48,931 nucleotides of DNA, taken from NCBI GenBank assembly GCA_903902895.1, contig CAIUWO010000722.1, positions 1-48,931 of the forward strand, in the 5' to 3' direction. Shown here piece by piece: positions 41,826-48,931 of the stretch. The translations under genes and the position numbers were made by a program. Each line of letters begins with the position of its first letter. Positions within the stretch are counted from its first letter, which is position 1. The stretch comes from Candidatus Hydrogenedentota bacterium (GTDB lineage: Bacteria > Hydrogenedentota > Hydrogenedentia > Hydrogenedentales > CAITNO01). The notes below the pieces were generated by a model. That model ran no database searches and was not told the origin of the DNA. It saw only the letters and a program-made list of their open reading frames with translations.

Positions 41826-42890
41826 ATGGGTGTCATGAGCACGCAAAAACCAATCATGACCCGCCGCGCTTTTATTGGCGCCGGGGCGGCGGGCATCAGT
41901 CTTGCGGCCTCCGCCGGCGCCGTTGAACCCCGACACGGCAAGAAGAAACCAAAGGCATCGTCCACCCCCGCCAAGGAGCAGCCCATGGGCCCGAGAGACA
42001 CCGCCAAGATTACCATGGTCCAGTTGACCACCGGCAAGGACGCATCACCCGCCATTGAGCGGATGCCCGCGTTCTTTGAGCAGGCGGCGGACCTGGGATC
42101 GGACCTCGTCGTCTTTCCAGAGTACGTCCTGGGCGACATGGTCACACCCAAAGATGCCGTCGCGCAGCGCTTCTTTGCCCTGGCCGCGAAACACAAAATC
42201 AACGCGATCACCGGCTGCGTGGAGCGGCAGGGCAAGGACCAGTGGTCCACCAGCGCGTGGGTGGCCGACCGCGGCGGCAACCTGCTCGGCCGCTATCTCA
42301 AGTGCCATCCCGCCTCCGGCCCGGCCCCCCACTGGTGGCCGCCCAACGCGGGCAACGACCGCGAGGCGCGCGGCATCCTCGGCAGCGCATTCAAAGTGTT
42401 CACGCTCGACTTCGCCCCGATAGGCATCCTTCAGTGCTACGACGGCTATTTCCCCGAGGCATGGGGATGCACGTCCTACATGGGTGCCGAAATCATCCTC
42501 TGGATCAACGGCCGCGACGGGATGATCGAGGATTCGCACTGCATGACGGCCGCGCAGTCCTACGGGTGCGTGGTTGGCGCGAACATCACCCAGGGCTTCA
42601 ACACTGGCTTCACCGGCCCGGGCTGCGTGGCGCCCGCCGACGGGCACAAAGACGAACCCGAACAGGCCCGCCTCTATCCGCGCATAAAAGAGAAGGGCGA
42701 CGCCTGCGTCACCGCGACCGTCAACCTCGCCGAACTGCGCTGGAAACGCAAGCACCTGCGCACCATGCACCAGCGCCGCCCCGAAATGTACGGACTGCTC
42801 ACGCATGACGCGAAGATGTGGCAAAATTACCCCGACATCCCGTGGGATTTCCCCGAATGCGCGGAACTGGTGAACAGGGCGCAGCTGTAG
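41826..42890 (+). CDS. Tat-exported carbon-nitrogen hydrolase (nitrilase family)
   Basis: A 354-residue amidase-type enzyme. The N-terminus has a twin-arginine signal (TRRAFIGAGAAGISLAASAG), so the folded protein is probably exported. The nitrilase fold follows with its Glu-Lys-Cys triad: Glu in VVFPEYVLG, Lys in GRYLKCHP and Cys in GILQCYDGYFPE. These enzymes cleave nitriles, amides or carbamoyl groups; the substrate is unknown. Two ATG codons (41826 and 41835) precede the signal, and neither has a strong ribosome-binding site. A decayed partial copy of the region after the catalytic cysteine lies about 170 bp downstream. An exported nitrilase is unusual, since most members are cytoplasmic. 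Confidence 0.9.
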   Translation: MGVMSTQKPIMTRRAFIGAGAAGISLAASAGAVEPRHGKKKPKASSTPAKEQPMGPRDTAKITMVQLTTGKDASPAIERMPAFFEQAADLGSDLVVFPEYVLGDMVTPKDAVAQRFFALAAKHKINAITGCVERQGKDQWSTSAWVADRGGNLLGRYLKCHPASGPAPHWWPPNAGNDREARGILGSAFKVFTLDFAPIGILQCYDGYFPEAWGCTSYMGAEIILWINGRDGMIEDSHCMTAAQSYGCVVGANITQGFNTGFTGPGCVAPADGHKDEPEQARLYPRIKEKGDACVTATVNLAELRWKRKHLRTMHQRRPEMYGLLTHDAKMWQNYPDIPWDFPECAELVNRAQL

Positions 42891-43056
42891 GATTTCATCC
42901 CTGCAGGGAACGGATCTTCTTTCTTCTCTAGCCCTCCTGCTGACGACAGGCTTGCCGCCGGGTCTTCTTCTGTTTCTCGGCGGACCTCCCGAGCATCAGC
43001 CTCTTCATCGGGATTTGACCAGTTGTGCATTCCGGGCAAGGCAGACGCGGGCCACA

Positions 43057-43150
43057 CTGCATGGGCGCGGAAATCATCCTCTGGGTCAAAGGCGGAATGG
43101 TTGAGGATGGGCACTGCATGATGTCCGCAATGCTACGGCCGCGTGCTGTC
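43057..43150 (+). pseudogene. Decayed internal fragment of the nitrilase gene
   Basis: Translates as MGAEIILWVKGGMVEDGHCM, matching the intact protein's MGAEIILWINGRDGMIEDSH region (42478-42572) with a three-residue gap. Similarity fades after about 43150. The rest of 42891-43305 shows no gene. This is a remnant of a second nitrilase copy, older than the duplicate at 31838 to judge from the number of differences. Confidence 0.75.
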
Positions 43151-43305
43151 CGGGCGGCCGGTGGTCGCTTTCCATACGGGCAAGCAGATGAGGGAGATGG
43201 TTTCAGGGACAGACTCCCTGGAGTCCAAGACCGCCGCCTGAATCTTGACTGGTTGAATAATGGTCCCGGCAAAGGCCTTCGCTGCGAAGCCAATCCCGCG
43301 CCGCT

Positions 43306-45225
43306 TCAGGTTCTGAATGAGATTGTCCGCCCGCGCGCCGCCAATAGCACGCTCACAACAAAGGAGACCAGTATCAGGTCACCTCTGAAACCGTTTCCTG
43401 CCACGCTCGCCGCCAGCACCTTCTGGGACAAGACGTAAGTGCCGGTGATTGCGGCGGGCTGGTTGGCGGTTATATCCACAGTCTGGCTGGCGGGCGTGGT
43501 CCAGACGTTCTTGGGAGAACAGGAGCAGCCTGAAGATTGTTCGGACAGAATGTCTTTGAACTCAACAAGATGCGGACCAACGGCAAGGCCCGACATCGTA
43601 ACACCGCCATTTTGCCAGGCGCCACTGTCAACCCGCCATTGAGCACCTTCATTCCGTGCGTCCTCCGGCTCAATGTTGACCGTGAGCGAACCAACCGTTT
43701 CCGCCTCGCCTTCCCCTTCACCCTCCCCCTCAACCGTCACTGGCGGAGGGAAGGCGTTCCAGTTGAAGTCGTATGTGGCGCCCGCATTATCCCCTTCAAC
43801 CTTTACAAAATACGTGCCGGCATTCGGGACAACGACATCAATCATCTCGGTGCCGTTGGTTGAGGATGCGGAACCGAGCAAGTCCCCCGTTGCACTGTAA
43901 AAGCCGATCGCTATCTTCGCGCTTCCACCGAAATACCACTCGATTTGCACCCGGAGTTGGTCCGGCGACAGGGTGATGCGGTACCAGTCGTCGTCGCGTT
44001 GTTTGCCCCGGCCAAGCACATTGTCCAGCCACCAGAGCCTGTGACTGGATATGTCATACGCCTCCGTGGAATCATTGTTCGGCTCGTATCGGTCATCAAG
44101 ATTGGGCAATGGCATGGAGCGGACTGCCGCAGGCGCCGCATAATCAGATTCAAGGGCTTTAGTGACAGCCGTGACCGTTACGCGGTACCACTGACCGGGC
44201 GTCAGTCCGCTTATGGTTGCTTCAGTCACATTCCCAAGAACCGAACCGGAAGCAGGCGTGCCGTCCTGGGCCGGCGTGTAGGGCGGGCCATCGTCCGTTT
44301 CTTCATAATGGATACGGTATCCGGTGGCGCCGGGAACTGTTTCCCAGTCCACAATGACATCCCCCGCCGCAAAGCCTGTCCTGGCGGTGACCGTGGGAGC
44401 CCGCAGCGTGCCGAGTCCTCCATAGCGCTGGGCCATTCCCCATGCGTCCAGCACGCTTAGATGGTCGAGTTGTCCCATCAGATTGAGCCATTGGCTGTAA
44501 TCGGGTTTGGGTTCGATGGTAATGAGCGGGTGGAGTCTGTCCTTGGAGCAGGCATCCTTGGCGTAATGCATGACGGAATCGAAATCGTACCCCCCATAAT
44601 TGGTCGTTGCCTGTATGTCGAAGTTAAACAGCAGGTCCGGTTGGATGTTGTCGGTGAGGATGGTCACATAATCGTCGCGGTCAGAGCGCTGGTGCTCGTG
44701 CCATAACCCAAGCGCATGGCCTATCTCATGGGCGATGGCGAACGGCGCACCCCATGAGAAGATGGTCATTTGCTGTTCGCCACCCGCCATGCCCACGGCG
44801 GAAGAATCAACACCCTGCAGGCTGTCTTTCACGTGAATGTAGTTGGGCTCGCCCGCCCTCTCGACAAAGAAGACATTTGCCACATTCGCCCAGAGGCCGG
44901 CTGCTTCAATCCAGTACCGGCGTTCATCCAGCGACACGTTGCCGTCAAATTCGTAATATACTTTTCCTTCAGGCCACGGGTTTGCGGCGAAGCCTGACTT
45001 GTCAAGCAGCGCGGTCACGGGGAAGAGCATGTCGTCGACCCGGACATATTCCTGGCCGGAGTCCTTTTCAAGCAGCAGGCGGGCGATGCTTTCCATGGCC
45101 CGTGCCTTTTGAATTTCGGACTGCCGGGCCAGTTCATCGTCCGTCGGCAGGAAAGAGGAACCGAAACAGGCCGTTGCCAGAAGGACAAACGCTACGACCA
45201 TAATCAATCCATGTCGTGTGTTCAT
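43306..45225 (-). CDS. Secreted astacin-family metalloprotease with C-terminal anchor
   Basis: A 639-residue protein. The signal sequence ends near LLATAC (possibly a lipobox). The astacin (M12A) catalytic domain has the zinc motif HEIGHALGLWHEHQRSDRD (166-184) and the Met-turn SVMHY (217-221). Next come a fibronectin type III domain (about 262-350), a bacterial pre-peptidase C-terminal domain (from DRYEPNNDSTEA) and a GEGEGEGE linker. A small repeat domain contains GCSCSPK. The C-terminal hydrophobic segment LILVSFVVSVLLAA ends in an arginine-containing tail, like exosortase- or rhombosortase-type sorting tails. ATG 45225 with AAGGA upstream; longer frames are shadows of the divergent gene. 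It probably digests protein at or outside the cell surface. Confidence 0.9.
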   Translation of the reverse strand: MNTRHGLIMVVAFVLLATACFGSSFLPTDDELARQSEIQKARAMESIARLLLEKDSGQEYVRVDDMLFPVTALLDKSGFAANPWPEGKVYYEFDGNVSLDERRYWIEAAGLWANVANVFFVERAGEPNYIHVKDSLQGVDSSAVGMAGGEQQMTIFSWGAPFAIAHEIGHALGLWHEHQRSDRDDYVTILTDNIQPDLLFNFDIQATTNYGGYDFDSVMHYAKDACSKDRLHPLITIEPKPDYSQWLNLMGQLDHLSVLDAWGMAQRYGGLGTLRAPTVTARTGFAAGDVIVDWETVPGATGYRIHYEETDDGPPYTPAQDGTPASGSVLGNVTEATISGLTPGQWYRVTVTAVTKALESDYAAPAAVRSMPLPNLDDRYEPNNDSTEAYDISSHRLWWLDNVLGRGKQRDDDWYRITLSPDQLRVQIEWYFGGSAKIAIGFYSATGDLLGSASSTNGTEMIDVVVPNAGTYFVKVEGDNAGATYDFNWNAFPPPVTVEGEGEGEGEAETVGSLTVNIEPEDARNEGAQWRVDSGAWQNGGVTMSGLAVGPHLVEFKDILSEQSSGCSCSPKNVWTTPASQTVDITANQPAAITGTYVLSQKVLAASVAGNGFRGDLILVSFVVSVLLAARGRTISFRT

Positions 45226-45642
45226 AGCCGTCTTTCCTTGTCCCGGAAAACCACAACGACTGCCGGGACGCATTGGTCCCACACTTTCAAGTCTACTCCC
45301 TCGTCCCGGAAGCGTCAAGACCCGAACGTGACAGAAACGAGAGGATTTTGGGGGCGGACTCCGTGGAACCAAGAGAGAACCCCTTTGAGCCTCCCTTGTC
45401 ATCTGTCGACACTGAAAGTCTCCTGGCATAGGCGAAAGCGGAGACTGATAATTTTCTGGAATGATTACGAATACCCTGCGCGATTCGTTCCTGGCGCTGG
45501 TCTGTATGGAGATAACACGTTCGCCGGGTTGAGGCGGGAAGCCCCCGTGGGGCATGCTCATGCTGGGATGATAGAAAGAGGACTTGTTGATGGCGGTGTC
45601 GAACAAGGCTTGCCGGAGCGCGCGGGCAAAGGAATCGGCCTC
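45226..45642. other. Divergent intergenic region
   Basis: 417 bp between the astacin gene (minus) and the GNAT-like gene (plus). It holds the astacin promoter (45290-45318). Short readings on both strands have no recognisable content. AAAGGA at 45629-45634 is the ribosome-binding site of the plus-strand gene. No promoter for that gene is clear to me. Confidence 0.5.
45290..45318 (-). promoter_or_regulatory. Sigma-70 promoter of astacin gene
   Basis: Minus-strand TTGACG (45313-45318), 17-bp spacer, TAGACT (45290-45295). The leader is about 58 nt. Confidence 0.6.
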
Positions 45643-46854
45643 ATGGTGACATGCCGGCCTGATGCCACCCCGCAACCCCCCTGCGACATCACGGCATATG
45701 ATCGCATATCCGATGTCCCGACCGCGTGGGATGTTCTGGCCGCCGGCAAGTCCCTTTTTCTGAGCCGGGACTATCTGCGTGTGCTGGAGGAGGACGGGCC
45801 TGCCGGCACGCCGGCGCGCTACGCGCTGGTGATGCGCGACCAGACGCCGTTGGCGGCGGTCGTGGCGCACATTATCCATGTGGAAGACCGGCTGCTTGCC
45901 GTCCGGGACCGCACCGGGTTTAACGCGGCGCAGCGGCCCTTCGGCAGACTGCTGGACAGGGGCCTCACCTGGCTGCGCAACAAGGGCCTGGGCGCGGCGG
46001 GACGGCACATTCTTTTTTGCGGAAACCCCTTCTCCTGCGGATTGCACGGCGTGGCGTTTGCGGAAGGTGAAGACCCGGCGTTTCTCTGGCCGGCGGCGCT
46101 GGACGCGCTCCACCGCATCCAGCAGCGGGACCGCCACGCCGCCTTCATCATCGTGAAGGATTTTCTGGGGCCTTGCGCCGGCCACAGGCGCCCCCTGCTC
46201 GACCGGCGCTTTGCCCGTTTCCAAATTGAACCAACCATGGACCTGCCCGTTCTTTCCGGATGGCGCACATACGCCGACTATCTTGACAGTCTCAATGCCA
46301 AGTACCGCAAGGCAGCACGGAACATTTGCGACGCCGTCGCGCGCCATGGGGCCATCGTGGAACGGTTGCACGAGCTGCGTACGGAGGGGGGGCGGCTTTA
46401 TGAACTCTATGCCGAGGTGGAGCGCCGTGCCCAGGTCCAGTTCGGCGTTTTTGGTCCGGGTTATTTGCCCGCCCTGGCCGAGATGCTGGGGCCGGCCCGT
46501 TTCCGGTGTTCCGTGATTCGCGGGGAGGGCCGCCTCTTGGGCTTTTCCCTGGTGCTCAAGGATGGTGACGCCGCCGTCGGGCATGTGGTGGGCTTTGACT
46601 ACGCGGCAAACGAACAGGCGCCGATTTACCTGCGGCTGCTTCACCTGGTCATTGAGGACGGTCTGGCCCTGGGTTGCCGTGAGGTCCACTTCGGCCGCAC
46701 CGCCCTGGAACCAAAGGCCCGCCTTGGCGCGCTGCCAACGGACACGGAACTCTGGGTCCGCCATGCCCACCCAATTGTCAACCGTTTCGTTGGCCCGATG
46801 CTCCGCCTTGTTCCGCAGGACAGCGCCCCCCATCGCGAACCTTTCCGGGCCTGA
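45643..46854 (+). CDS. GNAT/FemAB-like acyltransferase
   Basis: A 403-residue cytoplasmic protein with the double-GNAT layout of FemAB/BioF2-like proteins, which transfer amino-acyl or acyl groups to peptidoglycan, polysaccharide or lipid precursors. Supporting segments are SLFLSRDYLRVLE near the start, LNAKYRKAARNICDAVARHG in the middle, and the GNAT-like core GRLLGFSLVLKDGDAAVGHV followed by YLRLLHLVIEDGLALGCREV and FGRTALEPKARLGA. ATG 45643 with AAAGGA nine bases upstream is preferred; the frame runs on upstream without conserved sequence. It is divergent from the astacin gene. Family membership is moderately certain; the substrate is not known. Confidence 0.82.
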   Translation: MVTCRPDATPQPPCDITAYDRISDVPTAWDVLAAGKSLFLSRDYLRVLEEDGPAGTPARYALVMRDQTPLAAVVAHIIHVEDRLLAVRDRTGFNAAQRPFGRLLDRGLTWLRNKGLGAAGRHILFCGNPFSCGLHGVAFAEGEDPAFLWPAALDALHRIQQRDRHAAFIIVKDFLGPCAGHRRPLLDRRFARFQIEPTMDLPVLSGWRTYADYLDSLNAKYRKAARNICDAVARHGAIVERLHELRTEGGRLYELYAEVERRAQVQFGVFGPGYLPALAEMLGPARFRCSVIRGEGRLLGFSLVLKDGDAAVGHVVGFDYAANEQAPIYLRLLHLVIEDGLALGCREVHFGRTALEPKARLGALPTDTELWVRHAHPIVNRFVGPMLRLVPQDSAPHREPFRA

Positions 46855-46965
46855 CCCCTCCGACCGGACGATATTTCCAAGGCCAGACAAAAGCCAAGCA
46901 CCCCGTCTGTGCGGAGACAGACCTCCACATCACCGCACCGGGCGCGCGCAGTCGCCGCATCTTCG

Positions 46966-47325
46966 CTACGACCGGACCCAGTCCCGCGCCTCATCCATCT
47001 TGCTGCGGTCGTAGTACCGGACGCGGGCGGGCGTGAACGGCCGGAAGAGGAGGCTCATTCGTTTCTCCCATTTCTTGTCGCCGACCATCGCCATGCGTTC
47101 CATTTCGCCGAAATGCCTGATGTCGAGCCGGATGTCATCCCACAGCGCGCGGGGCGTCCATCCGTGAAAATCGACCATGTCGAAAAGGACACTGACCATC
47201 CCATGCTCTTTCACCAGGCGGTCGACCTCGGCGGCGAAGCGTTCGTAGTCCCCGTGGGCCAGTTTGCCGCTCGCCTGAACTTCAAGAATCTTTCCGTCGT
47301 TCTCTTCTTTCCATTGCATGCCCAT
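46966..47325 (-). CDS. SpoIIAA-like STAS-domain protein
   Basis: A 119-residue soluble protein of the SpoIIAA-like family: alternating strands and helices with SGKLAHGDYERFAAEVDRLV, VSVLFDMVDFHGWTPRALWD and the C-terminal RVRYYDRSKMDEARDWV. Members have a STAS/SpoIIAA-like fold, have been linked to lipid binding, and are of uncertain function. AAAGGAG six bases before ATG 47325 supports the start. It stands alone, downstream of trpB2 and separated from it by an intrinsic terminator. Confidence 0.88.
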   Translation of the reverse strand: MGMQWKEENDGKILEVQASGKLAHGDYERFAAEVDRLVKEHGMVSVLFDMVDFHGWTPRALWDDIRLDIRHFGEMERMAMVGDKKWEKRMSLLFRPFTPARVRYYDRSKMDEARDWVRS

Positions 47326-47401
47326 AATGCGCTCCTTTCATGGCCTGTAAAGGGAACACCGAACGCTTGCGGGCTATTTCGCCCCAACCCCCCAGGGGCG
47401 G

Positions 47402-47437
47402 CAAAAACGCGCCCCCGGGCGTGTCACCCGGGGGCGC
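47402..47437 (-). terminator. Intrinsic terminator of trpB2
   Basis: Perfect 11-bp stem (GCGCCCCCGGG, 47409-47419, pairing with 47427-47437), a 7-nt loop, followed on the minus strand by GTTTTTG (47402-47408). It lies about 40 bp after the trpB2 stop. Confidence 0.85.
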
Positions 47438-47477
47438 TTCTCGTTGCTGGCTCTTCTTTCGTGCCGGCCGTGGGCCG

Positions 47478-48839
47478 TTATTCGATGATCGGGATGCTGG
47501 CCGCGCCCTGCGCGATCACTTCCTCGTCGAGTTCGTAGTCCTGCAGGTCGCCGCGCAGGTAGGCGTCGTAGGCGGTCATGTCGAAGTGGCCGTGCCCGCT
47601 GAGGTTGAACAGGATCGTCTTGACCTCGCCGGACTCCTTGCAGCGCAGCGCCTCGTCGACGGCGGCGCGGATGGCGTGGCCCGATTCGGGCGCGGGAATG
47701 ATGCCCTCGCACTTGGCGAAGAGCAGGCTCGACTCGAAGCACGGATTCTGGTACAGCGCCACCGCGTTAATCAGGCCCAGGTGCTTGAGGTGCGCCACGG
47801 TGGAGGCGACGCCGTGATAGCGCAGCCCGCCGGCGTGGATTCCGGGCGGCATGAAGTTGTGGCCCAGCGTGTACTGCTTCATCAGCGGCGTGAACTTGCC
47901 CGTGTCGCCGTAGTCGTAGGCGAAGGGTCCGCGCGTGAGCGTGGGGCAGGCGGCCGGTTCGGCCGCGACGCACTCCACCTTGCTCCGGCCGGCAATGCGG
48001 TCCTGCACGAAGGGGAACGCGATGCCGGCGAAGTTGGACCCGCCGCCGCAGCAGCCGATCACGAAGTCGGGATAGTCGCCGACGCTCTCCATCTGGAGCT
48101 TGGCCTCCATGCCGATGACCGTCTGGTGCAGGCAGACGTGGTTGAGCACGCTGCCGAGACTGTACTTGATCGAACCGCCGCTGGTGGCGGCCACCTCGAC
48201 GGCCTCCGAAATGGCCATGCCCAGGCTTCCGGTGGTGCCGGGGTAGTCGGCCTGGAACTGGCGGCCGATCTGGGTCTCGTTGCTGGGGCTGGCGACCACG
48301 CGCCCGCCGTAGGCTTCCATCAGGCTCTTGCGATAGGGCTTCTGCTCGAAGCTGATGCGCACCATGTAGACGGTGCATTTCATGTCAAACATGCCGCAGG
48401 CGATGGACAGCGCCGTGCCCCACTGGCCCGCCCCGGTTTCCGTGCTCAGTTCGCGCACGCCCTCGGCCTTGTTGTAGTACACCTGCGCGACGGCGGTGTT
48501 GATCTTGTGGCTGCCCGAGGGGCTCACGCTCTCGTTCTTGTAGTAAATCTTGGCCGGCGTGCCGAGCGCCTCCTCCAGGCGGTAGGCGCGGCGCAGCGGC
48601 GTCGGACGCCACAGCAGGTATTTGTCCATAACCTCGCCCGGAATGGAAATGTAGCGGTCCGGACTCATCTCCTGCATGATCAGGCCCATCGGGAAGATGG
48701 CCGAAAGGTCGTTCGGTCCGACCGGCTCATGGGTGCCGGGATGCAGCGGCGGCGCCATCGGCTCGGGCATGTCAGCGCCAATGTTGTACCAGGCGTCGGG
48801 GATCTTTTTGGGGTCAAGGTTAATATTATACTGTCGCAT
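47478..48839 (-). CDS. trpB: Tryptophan synthase beta subunit-like, TrpB2 type
   Basis: A PLP enzyme of 453 residues that joins indole and serine (or phosphoserine-type substrates in some TrpB2 proteins) to make tryptophan. The PLP lysine lies in [10 protein letters not shown], substrate contacts in TETGAGQWG, and the phosphate-binding loop in CCGGGSNF. The longer N-terminus ([20 protein letters not shown]) and extra segments mark the TrpB2 class rather than TrpB1. No trpA is adjacent, as is usual for stand-alone TrpB2, which can work on free indole. The start ATG 48839 is preceded by AAGGA; TAAAAT on the minus strand at 48912-48917 may be its -10, but the -35 would lie outside the window. 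Confidence 0.94.
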   Translation of the reverse strand: MRQYNINLDPKKIPDAWYNIGADMPEPMAPPLHPGTHEPVGPNDLSAIFPMGLIMQEMSPDRYISIPGEVMDKYLLWRPTPLRRAYRLEEALGTPAKIYYKNESVSPSGSHKINTAVAQVYYNKAEGVRELSTETGAGQWGTALSIACGMFDMKCTVYMVRISFEQKPYRKSLMEAYGGRVVASPSNETQIGRQFQADYPGTTGSLGMAISEAVEVAATSGGSIKYSLGSVLNHVCLHQTVIGMEAKLQMESVGDYPDFVIGCCGGGSNFAGIAFPFVQDRIAGRSKVECVAAEPAACPTLTRGPFAYDYGDTGKFTPLMKQYTLGHNFMPPGIHAGGLRYHGVASTVAHLKHLGLINAVALYQNPCFESSLLFAKCEGIIPAPESGHAIRAAVDEALRCKESGEVKTILFNLSGHGHFDMTAYDAYLRGDLQDYELDEEVIAQGAASIPIIE

Positions 48840-48931
48840 TTTAGCCTGTGTCCTTCTTAGTGGTTGACAGTGCCACCCCGGCGCGGCCGGGAGCCGGTGG
48901 AAATTCCCGGCATTTTAGATCAAAGGGGGAG

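Noticed and set aside
43306-46890. The full 1194-codon minus-strand frame as a single protein
   Set aside because: Its first 555 codons are antisense to the GNAT-like gene and to intergenic DNA; the true start with signal peptide and ribosome-binding site is 45225.

Overview
The window is a GC-rich bacterial chromosome segment of about 49 kb with 33 protein-coding genes that I can support, three gene remnants and many short palindromic repeats. No rRNA, tRNA or CRISPR array was found. Several traits point to the PVC/Planctomycetes-like part of the tree, with Candidatus Hydrogenedentota or a relative as best guess. These are ECF sigma factors fused to transmembrane and carboxypeptidase-regulatory-like domains, a TIGR04073-type exosortase-associated protein, a Gly-Glu linker before a C-terminal membrane anchor, many secreted or lipid-anchored proteins, and Gfo/Idh/MocA and sialidase-type enzymes. 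The assignment is an inference, because no marker gene for taxonomy is present.

Layout. 0.2-2.4 kb: a sensor histidine kinase and a family 4 uracil-DNA glycosylase. 2.9-10.7 kb: two tandem paralogues, each 1242 residues, in which a sigma factor, a membrane segment and about nine extracytoplasmic beta-sandwich domains form one polypeptide. Promoter, start codon and stop codon of the two copies are all offset by exactly 4033 bp. 11-16 kb: the TIGR04073 protein, a secreted sialidase-like protein, a homocysteine methyltransferase and a ribulokinase. 16.2-23.8 kb: a surface-polysaccharide locus with an initiating sugar transferase, a flippase, two B12-type radical SAM proteins and a glycosyltransferase, plus a relic of another radical SAM gene. 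24.2-27.4 kb: a ComEA-like protein and a secreted glycosidase-like protein. 27.4-31.7 kb: a coupled operon of FAD oxidoreductase, GlpD and a lipoprotein. 31.8-33.8 kb: a Gfo/Idh/MocA gene whose 3' end is repeated on the far side of a foreign-looking lipoprotein gene. 34-38 kb: a defence-like patch with a helicase-HNH fusion, a small partner and an MntA/HepT toxin-antitoxin pair. 38-49 kb: a GT39-like/TPR membrane glycosyltransferase, two Hsp20 genes with a candidate operator, a Tat-exported nitrilase with a decayed partial copy beside it, an astacin protease, a GNAT/FemAB-like protein, a SpoIIAA-like protein and TrpB2.

The most unusual signals are these: the duplicated membrane-tethered sigma factor genes; three separate partial gene copies, each within about 1 kb of its intact parent; a recurring extended -10 promoter core (TGCTAnnnT) at five places; and the helicase-HNH gene with its small downstream partner. 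Gene boundaries were chosen from ribosome-binding sites, start/stop overlaps and family lengths. All statements of similarity are by eye.
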